Below, piece by piece: positions 46,661 through 56,148 of a DNA stretch of 64,000 nt (position 1 is its first letter; every line of letters begins with the position of its first letter). Made by a program: the position numbers and the translations under genes. Origin of the DNA: Thalassobius sp. I31.1 (GTDB lineage Bacteria; Pseudomonadota; Alphaproteobacteria; Rhodobacterales; Rhodobacteraceae); assembly GCF_003031585.1 (NCBI RefSeq), contig NZ_PWAA01000022.1, forward strand, positions 1 through 64,000. Reading direction: 5' to 3'. The notes beneath the pieces are model-generated. The model was not told the DNA's origin, did no database searches, and saw only the letters and a list, made by a program, of their open reading frames with translations.

Positions 46661-48556
46661 TCACTCTGCCGCTTCGGGCGCTTTGTTCAGTGCTTTGCGC
46701 AATTCGGCCCGGCGATGTTTTGCCAGCGTAATGATCTGTGGCGCTGCGAATTCAATTGGTGTGCCCAGATGTGGCCAGTTGCGGGCGCTGAAATTCAGAC
46801 CTGACAGGGCCGACAAGGGCACCGCAAAACACAGGCTGATCGCAATCGGCAACAGCCAAAGCGACACAAGCCCACCAATGATCCCGGCCATCAGTGCGGT
46901 TCCGCAAAGTGTTTCCAGCAGGTGGAACTTCACCAGTGTCATCAGGGGGTAAGATCCGGCTTCGCGGCGCTGTGGTGTCCATTGTTCCCGCAGGCCCACG
47001 GCTGTGCGCAGAACCGCCACCGTTTGCTGCACCATCATGATCGGCGCATAAAGAACGGAACAGATCACCTCAGCGACAAAGGAAATCGCGAACTGGCGTT
47101 GTCCGCCATAATCCGCGCGCACCTGTGGCTGAAACCAGACCGTCAGCGCGCCCATGACCTTGGGGGCCAGCAGCATTGCATACATGAAAAGGAGGATCAG
47201 GATGGAATTAACCGTGCTCATATGGGGCCAGATTGGCATGGTGGGATTGGCGGCGCTGAAATAGGCAATCACGTTTTTGCCTTCGCCATTCGCCAGCAAA
47301 GCCCAGATCAGCAAAAGCAGGAACCAGGCCGGTGACAGCAGATAGCTGATCGCGCCGTGCAACATGTGAAAACGGGAAACCGGATGCAATCCACGTGCGC
47401 CCAGAATGCGCAGATGTTGCAGGTTGCCCTGACACCAGCGCCGGTCGCGCAGGGCGTAATCCACAAGCGTTGGTGGGGTTTCTTCAAAGCTGCCTTTGAT
47501 CGCGGGAAGAAAACGCACGGCCCAACCCGCACGCCGCAAAAGCCCGGCTTCAACATAGTCATGGGACATGATCAGACGGTCTTTTCCCAGCAGCCCACGC
47601 AGACGCGGCAGGCCGGCACAGCTGGCAAAAGCACGGGTGCGGATGATCGCGTTATGGCCCCAGTAATTGCTTTCGCGGTTCGACCACATGGCAAGCCCCG
47701 TCGCCAGCGGCCCGCCGTAAGTGGTGCCGGAAAACTGTTGCAGGCGGGCAAAGAGCGTTTCTGCCCCAATCAGTTCCGGTGCAGACTGGATCAGCCCGGC
47801 GGAGGGATCGCGGGACAGCTCATCCGCCAGCGCAATGATCGCTTCGCCAGACATCAGGCTGTCGGCGTCCAGCACCAGCATGGCGTCATAACCACCGCCC
47901 CAACCTTCAACCCAATCCGCCAGATTGCCGGTCTTGCGATCCGCATTGGTTTCCCGGCGACGATAATAAATCTCACACCCCACAGGCAGGCTTGCGCGCA
48001 ATTGTGCAAAGGCGCGCAGCTCTTCCTCAGCAATTACCTCATCGCGGGTGTCGGACAGGATGAACAGGCTGAACGCATGGGCTGCATCCTGTGTCTTCAA
48101 CTCCGTCAGCATCGCGGCGGCATTGCCGAAGACATCACTGGGGTTTTCGTTATAAACGGGCACCAGAAGCGCGACATTTAAAGGCGTTACGGGGGCGTGG
48201 ATGACACCCCGTTTCTTACGCAACCAGAGGCCCAGAAGCCCAAGGGTTGCCGTTGAAACAGACAGAGAGATCCAGAAAAATGTGATCCCCACAAGCGTGA
48301 TCAGTAAATATTCGAGCCAGCCCAGCCCACCAGTGGCCAGCCAATCCGTGAAAGCGGAAAGCAAAAGCGTGGTTGTCAGGATCGCTGGTGGAAAGGTTGC
48401 ATATTTCCACAGCCGTGCCCGCGTCCGTCGCCAACCCGGCGCATCCGCATCACCAAAATGCGCGCGCAGGTTTTGCACCGGCATTTGCAGCGGCGCAGGT
48501 GGGGGCATGAGGCCCGGGTTATGGTTCCGCTTTATGCCGTCCATCTGTATAGCCAT
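46661..48556 (-). CDS. opgH: Glucan biosynthesis glucosyltransferase
   Basis: A 631-residue inner-membrane GT2 glucosyltransferase that makes the beta-1,2 backbone of osmoregulated periplasmic glucans from UDP-glucose. About six to eight membrane segments flank a cytoplasmic domain with VYNENPSDVFGN, the nucleotide-sugar DAD (VLDADSLMSG) and RRWCQGNLQHLRI (the R/QRW motif). It is shorter than E. coli OpgH (about 850), mainly at the N-terminus. Its start overlaps the end of opgG by about 25 bp; the ATG at 48544 is an alternative. Confidence 0.93.
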   Translation of the reverse strand: MAIQMDGIKRNHNPGLMPPPAPLQMPVQNLRAHFGDADAPGWRRTRARLWKYATFPPAILTTTLLLSAFTDWLATGGLGWLEYLLITLVGITFFWISLSVSTATLGLLGLWLRKKRGVIHAPVTPLNVALLVPVYNENPSDVFGNAAAMLTELKTQDAAHAFSLFILSDTRDEVIAEEELRAFAQLRASLPVGCEIYYRRRETNADRKTGNLADWVEGWGGGYDAMLVLDADSLMSGEAIIALADELSRDPSAGLIQSAPELIGAETLFARLQQFSGTTYGGPLATGLAMWSNRESNYWGHNAIIRTRAFASCAGLPRLRGLLGKDRLIMSHDYVEAGLLRRAGWAVRFLPAIKGSFEETPPTLVDYALRDRRWCQGNLQHLRILGARGLHPVSRFHMLHGAISYLLSPAWFLLLLIWALLANGEGKNVIAYFSAANPTMPIWPHMSTVNSILILLFMYAMLLAPKVMGALTVWFQPQVRADYGGQRQFAISFVAEVICSVLYAPIMMVQQTVAVLRTAVGLREQWTPQRREAGSYPLMTLVKFHLLETLCGTALMAGIIGGLVSLWLLPIAISLCFAVPLSALSGLNFSARNWPHLGTPIEFAAPQIITLAKHRRAELRKALNKAPEAAE

Positions 48557-50031
48557 ACCTCACTGATGGAACGTCCGTCGATAATGATTTGCGCGCGCAG
48601 TTCTGCGGATGTCGCTTCGCCTGCGTGGAACGTAAACGCCATGCGCACCCCGCCGGTCTGTGGATTGCGCTGGATGATCGCCGGGGTTGTTTCGCCGGCG
48701 CTGGTGCTGACATGCAGGGTCAGGGCGTTCAAATCTTCGGGCAGATCGGTGCTGTCTTCAAGATCAACCGTCACAATTCGCCCGCCGCCAAACCGTTCAC
48801 CCATCCGGGTGTTCAGGACGCGCGCGACCGGGTTTTGCAACGTGGGATCCTCTCCCCAGCTCAGGCGATAAGTGAACCGGTGCATGCTGCCCGGTGTCAG
48901 GGCCTCACGCGGTTGCCAATAGGCGACGATATTGTCGTAGATTTCACGATCAGCCGGGATTTCCACAAGGGTCACAGCACCTGCACCCCAGTCTTCACCT
49001 GGTTCAACCCAAAGGCCGGGACGAATGTGGTAATGGGCCTCAAGATCGGCAAAATCCGCCAGATCGCGGGCGCGCTGCATCAGGCCAAACCCTTTAGGAT
49101 CGTTGTCGACAAAGGAAGACACCTGCAAGGATTTCGGGTTCGCCAGCGGCCGCCACAGGGTTTCACCGTTGCCGTTGCGCATCAAAAGACCATCAGTGTC
49201 ATGCACCGCCGGGCGGAAATCATCAAACATCGACCGGTTGGTTTCATCAAACAGGAACATGCTTGTCAGCGGACCAAGGCCAAAGCGTGTCAGTTCCGCA
49301 CGGGGATAAATCTGGGCGCGCACATCCATGATGGTGGGCGAGCCAGGGAGAATGTCAAAGCTGTAGATCCCCGCGACAGAGGGCGAGTTCAGCAGCGCAT
49401 GAATGGTGATTTCCTGACGTCCTGCAGGGGCACGTTCAATCCAGAAGTGGGTGAAATCCGGGAATTCTTCGCCCTGATCAGAAGCCGTGCCAATCGCCAG
49501 ACCACGGGCAGATTGACCGTAATTTTGTCCCCGGGCAATGGCGCGGAAGTAGCTTGCGCCCTGCATGACAAAGAATTCTTCGAAATTGCCGGGGCGCCGG
49601 AATTCAGTTGTCAGGCGAAAGCCGGAATAGCCAAGCGTATCGTCAATCGGCAGATCGGGCAGATCGTCGGATTTGTCGAATAGGGAAAAATCGAACTTCA
49701 GTTCCTGCGCCTGACCATCTTCCACCAGTGAAATCCTCACCGGGCGGGGGAAGTACAGGCCCGGATGAAACAATTCGATCTGAAACGGGCTGTCCGTGCC
49801 ACGCCAGATCGCATCCGCCCCGCGAAACCACATTTTGCGGTAATCGTCATAGGTCAGATCTTTCCAGGCCTGGGGCACCTCTGGCATGGGTTCATACGCG
49901 GCCTGGGCCAGATCGCGCGCCATGTCATAAAGCGCATCCACGGAAAATGGCGTTGTCCCTGCCTCTGCAAATCCCGCGCGGGGCAGGGCGGCGAAAGCGG
50001 CAAGGGCTGTCAGGAAACTGCGACGCTGCAT
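48532..50031 (-). CDS. opgG: Periplasmic glucan biosynthesis protein OpgG/OpgD
   Basis: A 499-residue periplasmic protein with a Tat-type signal: QRRSFLTALAAFAALPRAGFA-EA; Tat signals are typical of OpgD, Sec of OpgG. Family motifs are present: DDYRKMWFRGADAIW, FQIELFHPGLYFPRPVRI, FFVMQGASYFRAIARGQNYGQSARGLAIGT, and LFDETNRSMFDDFRPAVHDTDGLL. It acts on nascent glucan released by OpgH. Start overlaps the opgC stop by one base (TAATG). Confidence 0.92.
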   Translation of the reverse strand: MQRRSFLTALAAFAALPRAGFAEAGTTPFSVDALYDMARDLAQAAYEPMPEVPQAWKDLTYDDYRKMWFRGADAIWRGTDSPFQIELFHPGLYFPRPVRISLVEDGQAQELKFDFSLFDKSDDLPDLPIDDTLGYSGFRLTTEFRRPGNFEEFFVMQGASYFRAIARGQNYGQSARGLAIGTASDQGEEFPDFTHFWIERAPAGRQEITIHALLNSPSVAGIYSFDILPGSPTIMDVRAQIYPRAELTRFGLGPLTSMFLFDETNRSMFDDFRPAVHDTDGLLMRNGNGETLWRPLANPKSLQVSSFVDNDPKGFGLMQRARDLADFADLEAHYHIRPGLWVEPGEDWGAGAVTLVEIPADREIYDNIVAYWQPREALTPGSMHRFTYRLSWGEDPTLQNPVARVLNTRMGERFGGGRIVTVDLEDSTDLPEDLNALTLHVSTSAGETTPAIIQRNPQTGGVRMAFTFHAGEATSAELRAQIIIDGRSISEVWLYRWTA

Positions 50032-51197
50032 TATGCTTTTCTCCGCCAGGGTTGTGATTTGAACCAGCCCGCTAGGTAGGCAACGCCAATGATCAACGCG
50101 AAGCCAATCGTGTTCGCCAGGAACTGATCCAGCGCGGATTTATCCGTCTGATCCAGCGCAAAACCCAAAAGGCGTGCCAGCATCATAGAGAAAACAAAAA
50201 CCGCCAGGGATTGCTGCCCAACCTTCAGGATCACGCCCAGGACTTTGCGCCAGGCATTTGCCAGCCAGCTTTGCCCCGTGGCCATCAGACGATGCCCGCC
50301 TTCACCGGCCACCCACCAGCCAAGATAGGCCAGGGCCAGGAAGTGGATGTAACGGAACAGGCCGAAATCGGTTTTCTCGCGCCAGAAGGCAATCGCGTTG
50401 GAAATTTCACGCAGCTCCGGGAAGGCGTTCAACAGGCGGAAGTAGGCGAAAGGCACGGTTGCCAGAACGATCAGCAGGGATAGTCCGGCAAGCCAAAGCG
50501 CACGCGGTGGCGCCGGGATCCAGCCCGCCATCCAGGCAAACCCTGTGAAAAAGATTAGCTGCCAGCCAAAGGGATTAAAAAACCATTCCCGGTTGCTCCA
50601 GGGTTCAGCCGGGAACTGAATGAGGTCAAAATTTGCCAGCCCCCAGATGCCGAGAACAAAGGCAATAGCAGCGAAGAGGTGTAGATTTCGCAGGCCCACC
50701 ACAATCGGCATCATCAGGAGAATACCAATATACATAGGCAGCACGTCGAAATAATTCGGTACATAGGTCAGTGTCATCAACGCGGGCAGCTGAACCTGCG
50801 GGGTGTTGAAAAACGGCCAGAGGTTCAGGGAACCGATATAGCTTTTCTCAAACAAACCAGTGTTATCCAGAGCTGCCATTTGCATGGCAATCACAAGAAA
50901 CAGACAGATATGCGCCCAGTAAACCTGCCAGCAGCGGAACAAGACACGCGCTGTCCCCAGAAACCAGCCCCGGTTTGCAAAGCTGCGTCCGAACGCAATG
51001 GCAGACGCCATGCCCGAACAGAAAACAAAGATCTCGGTCGCGTCGGAAAAACCAAAGCGGGCGGGGATCCAGAGGGTCCATTTATTGCCGGGGATATGGG
51101 CAATCAGGATGATAAACATCGCAAGGCCACGATAAAAATCGAGCCTTGGGTCACGCTGTGTCGGGGCGTGGGAAACAGGGGCGGGTTGAGCGCTCAT
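50031..51197 (-). CDS. opgC: Glucan succinyl/acyltransferase OpgC domain protein
   Basis: A 388-residue multi-span membrane protein of the OpgC family, about ten hydrophobic segments, which transfers succinyl (or other acyl) groups to periplasmic glucans. N-terminal hallmark: RDPRLDFYRGLAMFIILIAHIPGN, then FGFSDATEIFVFCSGM. It precedes opgG and opgH as the first of three overlapping genes. A gene for a TPR protein ends 32 bp upstream on the same strand. Confidence 0.9.
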   Translation of the reverse strand: MSAQPAPVSHAPTQRDPRLDFYRGLAMFIILIAHIPGNKWTLWIPARFGFSDATEIFVFCSGMASAIAFGRSFANRGWFLGTARVLFRCWQVYWAHICLFLVIAMQMAALDNTGLFEKSYIGSLNLWPFFNTPQVQLPALMTLTYVPNYFDVLPMYIGILLMMPIVVGLRNLHLFAAIAFVLGIWGLANFDLIQFPAEPWSNREWFFNPFGWQLIFFTGFAWMAGWIPAPPRALWLAGLSLLIVLATVPFAYFRLLNAFPELREISNAIAFWREKTDFGLFRYIHFLALAYLGWWVAGEGGHRLMATGQSWLANAWRKVLGVILKVGQQSLAVFVFSMMLARLLGFALDQTDKSALDQFLANTIGFALIIGVAYLAGWFKSQPWRRKA

Positions 51198-51229
51198 TCA
51201 GTGTTCAGTCTTCTGTCGTTTGGTACTGT

Positions 51230-52588
51230 TTATTCGGCGGGCTGCTTTTGTGCATCGCCACGTGCGTCGGATATCATCTGAAAACGGACGCTTGCAAAAT
51301 TATCTTCTGCCCCACCGCGTTGCATCTGACGATCTTTCAGAAAGGCTTCGGCGGCATCAAAGGCACCGCTGCGAATGCCGGCATCAATGGTGATCCGGTC
51401 GAACACATCGCGCTGGGCATGGCTGCCGCCGGCCAGTTGCATGGTTTTGCGCGCGGTGGACAGTTGGGCAAAGGCACCGCTGAAGTCGGCTTCGGAAAAG
51501 GCCTCAAGGCCGCTCATCGCAGCCAGGCCAGGGTTTGCCATCACACGATCTGCGTCAGATCCGTTGCGGGCGGCGTCGCGTTGCATACGGGCCATGATCT
51601 TGCGGATCGCATCTTTGCGGTTCCCGCCCATCAGAGCCAGCATGTAATGCAGGTCAGCAAAAATCAGGCAGCCATCTTCGGTGCGATTTTCAGAGAAGTC
51701 CGCCATCTCTTCCCAGCGATTGCCCACATCATGGCCATACAGTTCCAGCCGTTGCAGCAGGGCCGTTCCGTTGGAAATATCGCGGTAATCATCGGTTTTA
51801 TCGGCACGGATTTCCCGATCATAGAGGTCAAACACCTGATCCACATGTCCGGTTTCCAGCAGCATCAGCGCCTTATGCCACCAGACGTGATAGCGGAAGT
51901 TGTTGCAATGCGCCCAGGACGCCTCGCGCCCGGTCAACCAATCCAGACCTTTCGCGGTTTGCGCGGTCATATCATAGGCGTGGGCCACGGCGTGCAGGCC
52001 CCAGGCATCATCAGGTGCCTGCAAAACACCTTCGCGGCCGATTTCTTCGGCGCGGGCATATTCGCCGGTTTCTTCCAGCGCAAAGGCATAGCACCCTTTC
52101 AGATAGCCGCTGGCTTTATGTGTGGGTTCATAGGCTGGCATCACGTTTTCAAGGGATGTGCGCATCATTTTACGATCCCCCATGATGAAGGAAATCGCGT
52201 GAGAGATCTTCATCGCCAGCGCATCGGTGGGAATCACTTTCAGGATCTGCTCGACCTCGTCACGGGCGGTGAAAATGCCGCCTTCCAGCCAGAGTTCCAG
52301 CGCACGCACCAGATGACGTTCTCGCGCCAGGCGTGGGTTGGGCAATGCACGGATTGCGGCCATGGCTTCGTCTGCAACAGCGAACAGTTCACGCTTGCCC
52401 AGCATCAGGTAAAACAGGCCTTTCACCGCATGAGCGGCGGCAAAACCAGGTTCACGTTCCAGCACATCTGCCAGGTGGCCGGGTGTGGCTGCGGAATGCG
52501 CCAGGAAAGCCAGCTGCATTTTATCCCAGCTTGCACAAGCCGCTGTGGTTTCCAGGGAAACCTCTGTGCCGAAAATATCGTTCATCAT
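51230..52588 (-). CDS. TTC38-like tetratricopeptide repeat protein
   Basis: A 452-residue, all-helical, cytoplasmic protein with TPR-like repeats; no signal peptide. Phrases like AHAVKGLFYLMLGKRELFAVADEAMAA, GCYAFALEETGEYARAEEIGREGVLQAPDDAWGLHAVAHAYDMTA and LHYMLALMGGNRKDA resemble the TTC38 family, whose function is unknown. Tandem ATGs (52588, 52585) follow AAGG; the second has the better spacing. It may share a transcript with opgC-opgG-opgH, 32 bp downstream. Confidence 0.8.
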   Translation of the reverse strand: MMNDIFGTEVSLETTAACASWDKMQLAFLAHSAATPGHLADVLEREPGFAAAHAVKGLFYLMLGKRELFAVADEAMAAIRALPNPRLARERHLVRALELWLEGGIFTARDEVEQILKVIPTDALAMKISHAISFIMGDRKMMRTSLENVMPAYEPTHKASGYLKGCYAFALEETGEYARAEEIGREGVLQAPDDAWGLHAVAHAYDMTAQTAKGLDWLTGREASWAHCNNFRYHVWWHKALMLLETGHVDQVFDLYDREIRADKTDDYRDISNGTALLQRLELYGHDVGNRWEEMADFSENRTEDGCLIFADLHYMLALMGGNRKDAIRKIMARMQRDAARNGSDADRVMANPGLAAMSGLEAFSEADFSGAFAQLSTARKTMQLAGGSHAQRDVFDRITIDAGIRSGAFDAAEAFLKDRQMQRGGAEDNFASVRFQMISDARGDAQKQPAE

Positions 52589-52768
52589 GTTACCTTCAGG
52601 GTGATCTAAACTGCGGTCATATTAGAGACGGGCCAATGGTGCCGATACCCGATGTTGCAGCAGGTAACGTCCATTTGACCAAAGGTGTAACGCTTCGTGA
52701 TAAATGAAGGATTATCAGCGAATTTCAGCTTTAAGGTGTTTTGGTGTGGCGGGTTTTTGCCCTGAATG

Positions 52769-53623
52769 TTAGGAAATCAGCGCCTTCAGGCAACTTTTAT
52801 AGTCCGGATATTTCAGTTTCACGCCCAGTTCATTGATGATGCGATCATTCCGGACACGCTTGCTGGTCGCATAAAATGTCCGCGCCATGGGTGTCATGTC
52901 GGCGGTTTCAAAATCTTCTTCTGGCGGAAGGTCGCGGCCCAGAAGGCGGGCGGCTTCTGCCAGAACATCCTGGGGTGGGGCCGGATCATGATCGCAGACA
53001 TTATAAATGCGCCCCGGGTTCGGTTTCGCCATAGAGGCCATCAGAACCTGGGCGATGTCATCTACGTGGGTGCGGGAAAATACCTGATCTTTCTTAATGA
53101 TCCGCCGGGCGGTGCCGTTCAGAACTTTGGCAATGGCACCGCGCCCTGGACCGTAAATACCAGCCAGGCGGAAAATATGCACAGGCAATCCGTGGCTTTC
53201 AGTGAGGGCAAGCCAGTTGTCTTCGGCTTCCTTGCGCCATTTTCCGCGTCGGGTTGCGGGTTCAGCGGGTGTATCTTCATCCACCCAGCCACCCTGAAAA
53301 TCGCCATAGACACCTGTCGTCGATAAATACCCGACCCATTCCAGACGTGATGCATTTTCTTTCAGGGCATCAGTCGCTGTATTCAGCACCGGGCAGCCGT
53401 CAGCGGATGGACCACTTGAAATTAGAACAGCATCAGCTTTTGAAATTGCATCTGCCAGATCTTCGCCGGGCCAGATCATCGGTGTTGCGCCACTTTCCGC
53501 CACACGCGCTGCCTTTTCCGGGCTGCGGGTTGTGCCGGTGACAGTCCAGCCCTCTGCAATCAGGGATGGGGTCAGGGTGCGGGCGGACAGGCCGTGGCCA
53601 ATGCTGAGAAGATATTTTGTCAT
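52769..53623 (-). CDS. NAD(P)-dependent epimerase/dehydratase-like protein (YeeZ-type SDR)
   Basis: A 284-residue extended-SDR protein. The N-terminal nucleotide motif reads SIGHGLSARTL, a GxGxSA variant typical of the YeeZ-like group rather than GxxGxxG; it is followed by VTGTTRSPEKA. The catalytic YxxxK of SDRs is replaced by WRKEAEDNW-like residues after STTGVYGDFQGGWVDEDTP, so it may bind NADP without classical catalysis. HVDDIAQVLMASM and RIYNVCDHDPAPP are standard C-terminal epimerase features. I chose ATG 53623; an earlier in-frame start would add 22 residues without the fold. Confidence 0.8.
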   Translation of the reverse strand: MTKYLLSIGHGLSARTLTPSLIAEGWTVTGTTRSPEKAARVAESGATPMIWPGEDLADAISKADAVLISSGPSADGCPVLNTATDALKENASRLEWVGYLSTTGVYGDFQGGWVDEDTPAEPATRRGKWRKEAEDNWLALTESHGLPVHIFRLAGIYGPGRGAIAKVLNGTARRIIKKDQVFSRTHVDDIAQVLMASMAKPNPGRIYNVCDHDPAPPQDVLAEAARLLGRDLPPEEDFETADMTPMARTFYATSKRVRNDRIINELGVKLKYPDYKSCLKALIS

Positions 53624-53758
53624 GTCTCTATTCTGGGGTTTGTTCCGGGTATGAACAAGGGAGGAATACTGCTTATTCACAGAAAGCATATTGCCCTGGG
53701 GGTTGATTGCCCGGTTCAGTGTCGTAAGTAGGGCTTAACGCAAGAAACAGGCCCGGAT

Positions 53759-54529
53759 ATGCAGAACCAAATTCGCACATTTGTTGAAAGTACCCGATTT
53801 CAGAATTTTATCATCGCAGTCATTCTGATGAACGCCGTGCTTTTAGGCCTGGAAACATACCCGCAGGTTATGTCGCGTATTGGTGGTTTGGTTCAGTTTC
53901 TTGATCTTCTGTGCCTTGGGATCTTCATTGTCGAAATTGCCCTGAAATTATTCGTCCAGCGCCTGTCGTTCTTCCGGAACGGCTGGAACCTGTTCGATTT
54001 TACGATTGTTGCCCTGGCATTGGTCCCAGGCGGGAACCAGTTCAAGGTTCTGCGTGCATTGCGTATTCTCAGAGTGCTGCGCGTGATTTCTGCGGCACCA
54101 CGTCTGCGGCGGGTGGTTGAAGGGTTTATCTCGGCTTTGCCCGGTATGGCATCGGTTTTCCTTCTTATGGCGCTTATCTTTTATATCGGTGCTGTGATCG
54201 CCACGCGTCTGTTTGGAAGCGACTTCCCCGATTGGTTTGGCACTTTGGGCCTGTCTGCTTATACGCTGTTCCAGATCATGACGCTGGAAAGCTGGTCTAT
54301 GGGGATCGTGCGTCCCGTGATGGAGACATTCCCTTATGCATGGGTTTTCTTCGTGCCTTTCATCCTGCTCACCACCTTTGCGGTTGTGAACCTGCTGGTC
54401 GGTCTGATCGTGAATTCCATGCAGGATGCGCACCACGAAGAAGATGTGGAACGTACCGACAATTATCGTGACGAAGTTATGTCACGGCTGGAATCGATCG
54501 AAGCGCTTTTGAAAGAACCGCGCAGTTAA
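53759..54529 (+). CDS. Bacterial voltage-gated sodium channel (NaChBac/NavSp type)
   Basis: A 256-residue six-helix channel subunit forming a homotetramer in the inner membrane. S1 is near 17-35, S2 44-65, S3 77-90; S4 carries regularly spaced arginines (R99, R102, R105, R108) in VLRALRILRVLRVI. The pore helix and selectivity filter are TLESWSM (175-181), the signature of prokaryotic sodium channels such as NaChBac and NavAb. S6 is about 195-220, and an acidic, amphipathic tail (226-253) should form the tetrameric coiled coil. Divergent from the SDR gene; upstream of SulP. Physiological role unproven; motility or sodium/osmotic homeostasis is possible in marine bacteria. Confidence 0.9.
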   Translation: MQNQIRTFVESTRFQNFIIAVILMNAVLLGLETYPQVMSRIGGLVQFLDLLCLGIFIVEIALKLFVQRLSFFRNGWNLFDFTIVALALVPGGNQFKVLRALRILRVLRVISAAPRLRRVVEGFISALPGMASVFLLMALIFYIGAVIATRLFGSDFPDWFGTLGLSAYTLFQIMTLESWSMGIVRPVMETFPYAWVFFVPFILLTTFAVVNLLVGLIVNSMQDAHHEEDVERTDNYRDEVMSRLESIEALLKEPRS

Positions 54530-54633
54530 GCCGCATTTGCAAAGCAACACAGGGAAAAACGGGCGCAAGGCTGGCTATTTGCCGCCTCCTGAAGTATGCG
54601 CGTGACAAACGCGAACTGACCGGAGAGTGACCT

Positions 54634-56136
54634 GTGCAAACTGATTTTATGAGCAGCCTGAAACAAGACTGGCTCGGCAATATCCGCGCCGACCTGCTGG
54701 CGGGGCTTGTTGTGGCGCTGGCGCTGATCCCGGAAGCCATCGCTTTCTCAATTATCGCGGGTGTTGACCCTAAGGTTGGCCTTTACGCCAGTTTCTCAAT
54801 CGCGGTGATCACTGCAATTGTTGGCGGTCGCCCCGGTATGATTTCTGCCGCCACCGCTGCGACGGCGGTTCTGATGATTACGCTCGTGAAAACTCACGGG
54901 CTGGAATATCTGCTGGCGACCACGGTTCTGGCCGGTTTACTGCAAATCCTTGCGGGCCTTCTGAAGCTTGGCAATGTCATGCGCTTTGTGTCCAAATCCG
55001 TGATGACGGGCTTTGTGAACGCACTGGCGATCCTGATTTTCATGGCGCAACTGCCCGAACTTGATTTCGGAACAGAAGGCGTGAACACCATGACTTACAT
55101 CATGGTCGCTGGTGGTCTTGGGATCATTTACCTGTTTCCCTACATCACATCTGCCATTCCATCACCGCTGGTCACCATCGTTGTGCTGACCGCGCTGTCC
55201 CTGTGGCTGGGTCTTGATGTGCGCACTGTGGGTGACATGGGCGCGCTGCCAGATACATTGCCGGTCTTCCTGATCCCGCAAATTCCGCTCACCTTTGAAA
55301 CCCTGCAAATCATCTTCCCGGTTGCTGCGGCGATTGCTGTTGTGGGTCTGCTGGAAAGCCTGATGACCGCCAAGCTGGTGGATGATCTGACAGATACAAA
55401 ATCTGACAAAAACCAGGAATGCATCGGTCAGGGCATCGCCAACACGGCAACCGGTTTCATCGGAGGCATGGCGGGTTGCGCGATGATCGGTCAATCTATG
55501 ATCAACGTAAAATCCGGCGGGCGCGGGCGTCTGTCCTGTTTCGCAGCCGGTGTCTTCCTGCTGTTCCTGATTGTGGTTCTGGGCGCATGGGTTGCGGTTA
55601 TTCCGATGCCAGCGCTGGTCGCGATCATGATCATGGTATCCATCGGGACGTTCTCCTGGTCGTCCATCACTGATCTGCGTGAACATCCACGTGCGTCTTC
55701 TGTTGTTATGCTGGCGACTGTTGTGGTCACTGTTTACACCCACAACCTGGCACTTGGCGTTCTGACGGGTGTTCTGCTGTCCGGTATCTTCTTTGCCTGG
55801 AAAATCGCTGCGGTCTTCCGCGTGACTTCCAAATTGTCCGAAGACGGTCGCCAGCGTGATTATCTGGTCGAAGGCCAGCTGTTCTTTGCAACCGCACCTG
55901 ACCTTGCTGACGCGTTTGATTTCGGCGAAGTTCTGGAACGTGTGACAATTGACGTCAGCACCGCGCATATCTGGGACATTTCATCTATCTCAGCAATTGA
56001 TATGGTGGTGTTGAAATTCCGTCGTGACGGCGCAGAGGTTGAAATCATCGGCATGAACGAAGCCAGTGAAACCCTGATGGGCCGTCTGTCTGAACATGAT
56101 AAACCGGGCGCGCTTGAACGCCTCATGGGCCATTAA
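54634..56136 (+). CDS. SulP-family anion transporter with STAS domain
   Basis: A 500-residue SLC26/SulP protein: 10-14 membrane segments with [26 protein letters not shown] near the N-terminus, [16 protein letters not shown], and the C-terminal cytoplasmic STAS domain (about 410-495) with [23 protein letters not shown]. It may carry bicarbonate or sulfate; the missing carbonic-anhydrase neighbour leaves this open. Start is GTG at 54634 after GGAG; an ATG five codons later is an alternative. Co-transcribed with the universal stress protein 12 bp downstream. Confidence 0.88.
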   Translation: MQTDFMSSLKQDWLGNIRADLLAGLVVALALIPEAIAFSIIAGVDPKVGLYASFSIAVITAIVGGRPGMISAATAATAVLMITLVKTHGLEYLLATTVLAGLLQILAGLLKLGNVMRFVSKSVMTGFVNALAILIFMAQLPELDFGTEGVNTMTYIMVAGGLGIIYLFPYITSAIPSPLVTIVVLTALSLWLGLDVRTVGDMGALPDTLPVFLIPQIPLTFETLQIIFPVAAAIAVVGLLESLMTAKLVDDLTDTKSDKNQECIGQGIANTATGFIGGMAGCAMIGQSMINVKSGGRGRLSCFAAGVFLLFLIVVLGAWVAVIPMPALVAIMIMVSIGTFSWSSITDLREHPRASSVVMLATVVVTVYTHNLALGVLTGVLLSGIFFAWKIAAVFRVTSKLSEDGRQRDYLVEGQLFFATAPDLADAFDFGEVLERVTIDVSTAHIWDISSISAIDMVVLKFRRDGAEVEIIGMNEASETLMGRLSEHDKPGALERLMGH

Positions 56137-56148
56137 GGGAGCCGTGAT

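Noticed and set aside
52769-53623. SDR gene with atypical glycine motif considered as a degraded gene
   Set aside because: The GxGxSA pattern is normal for the YeeZ-like group and the rest of the fold is intact.
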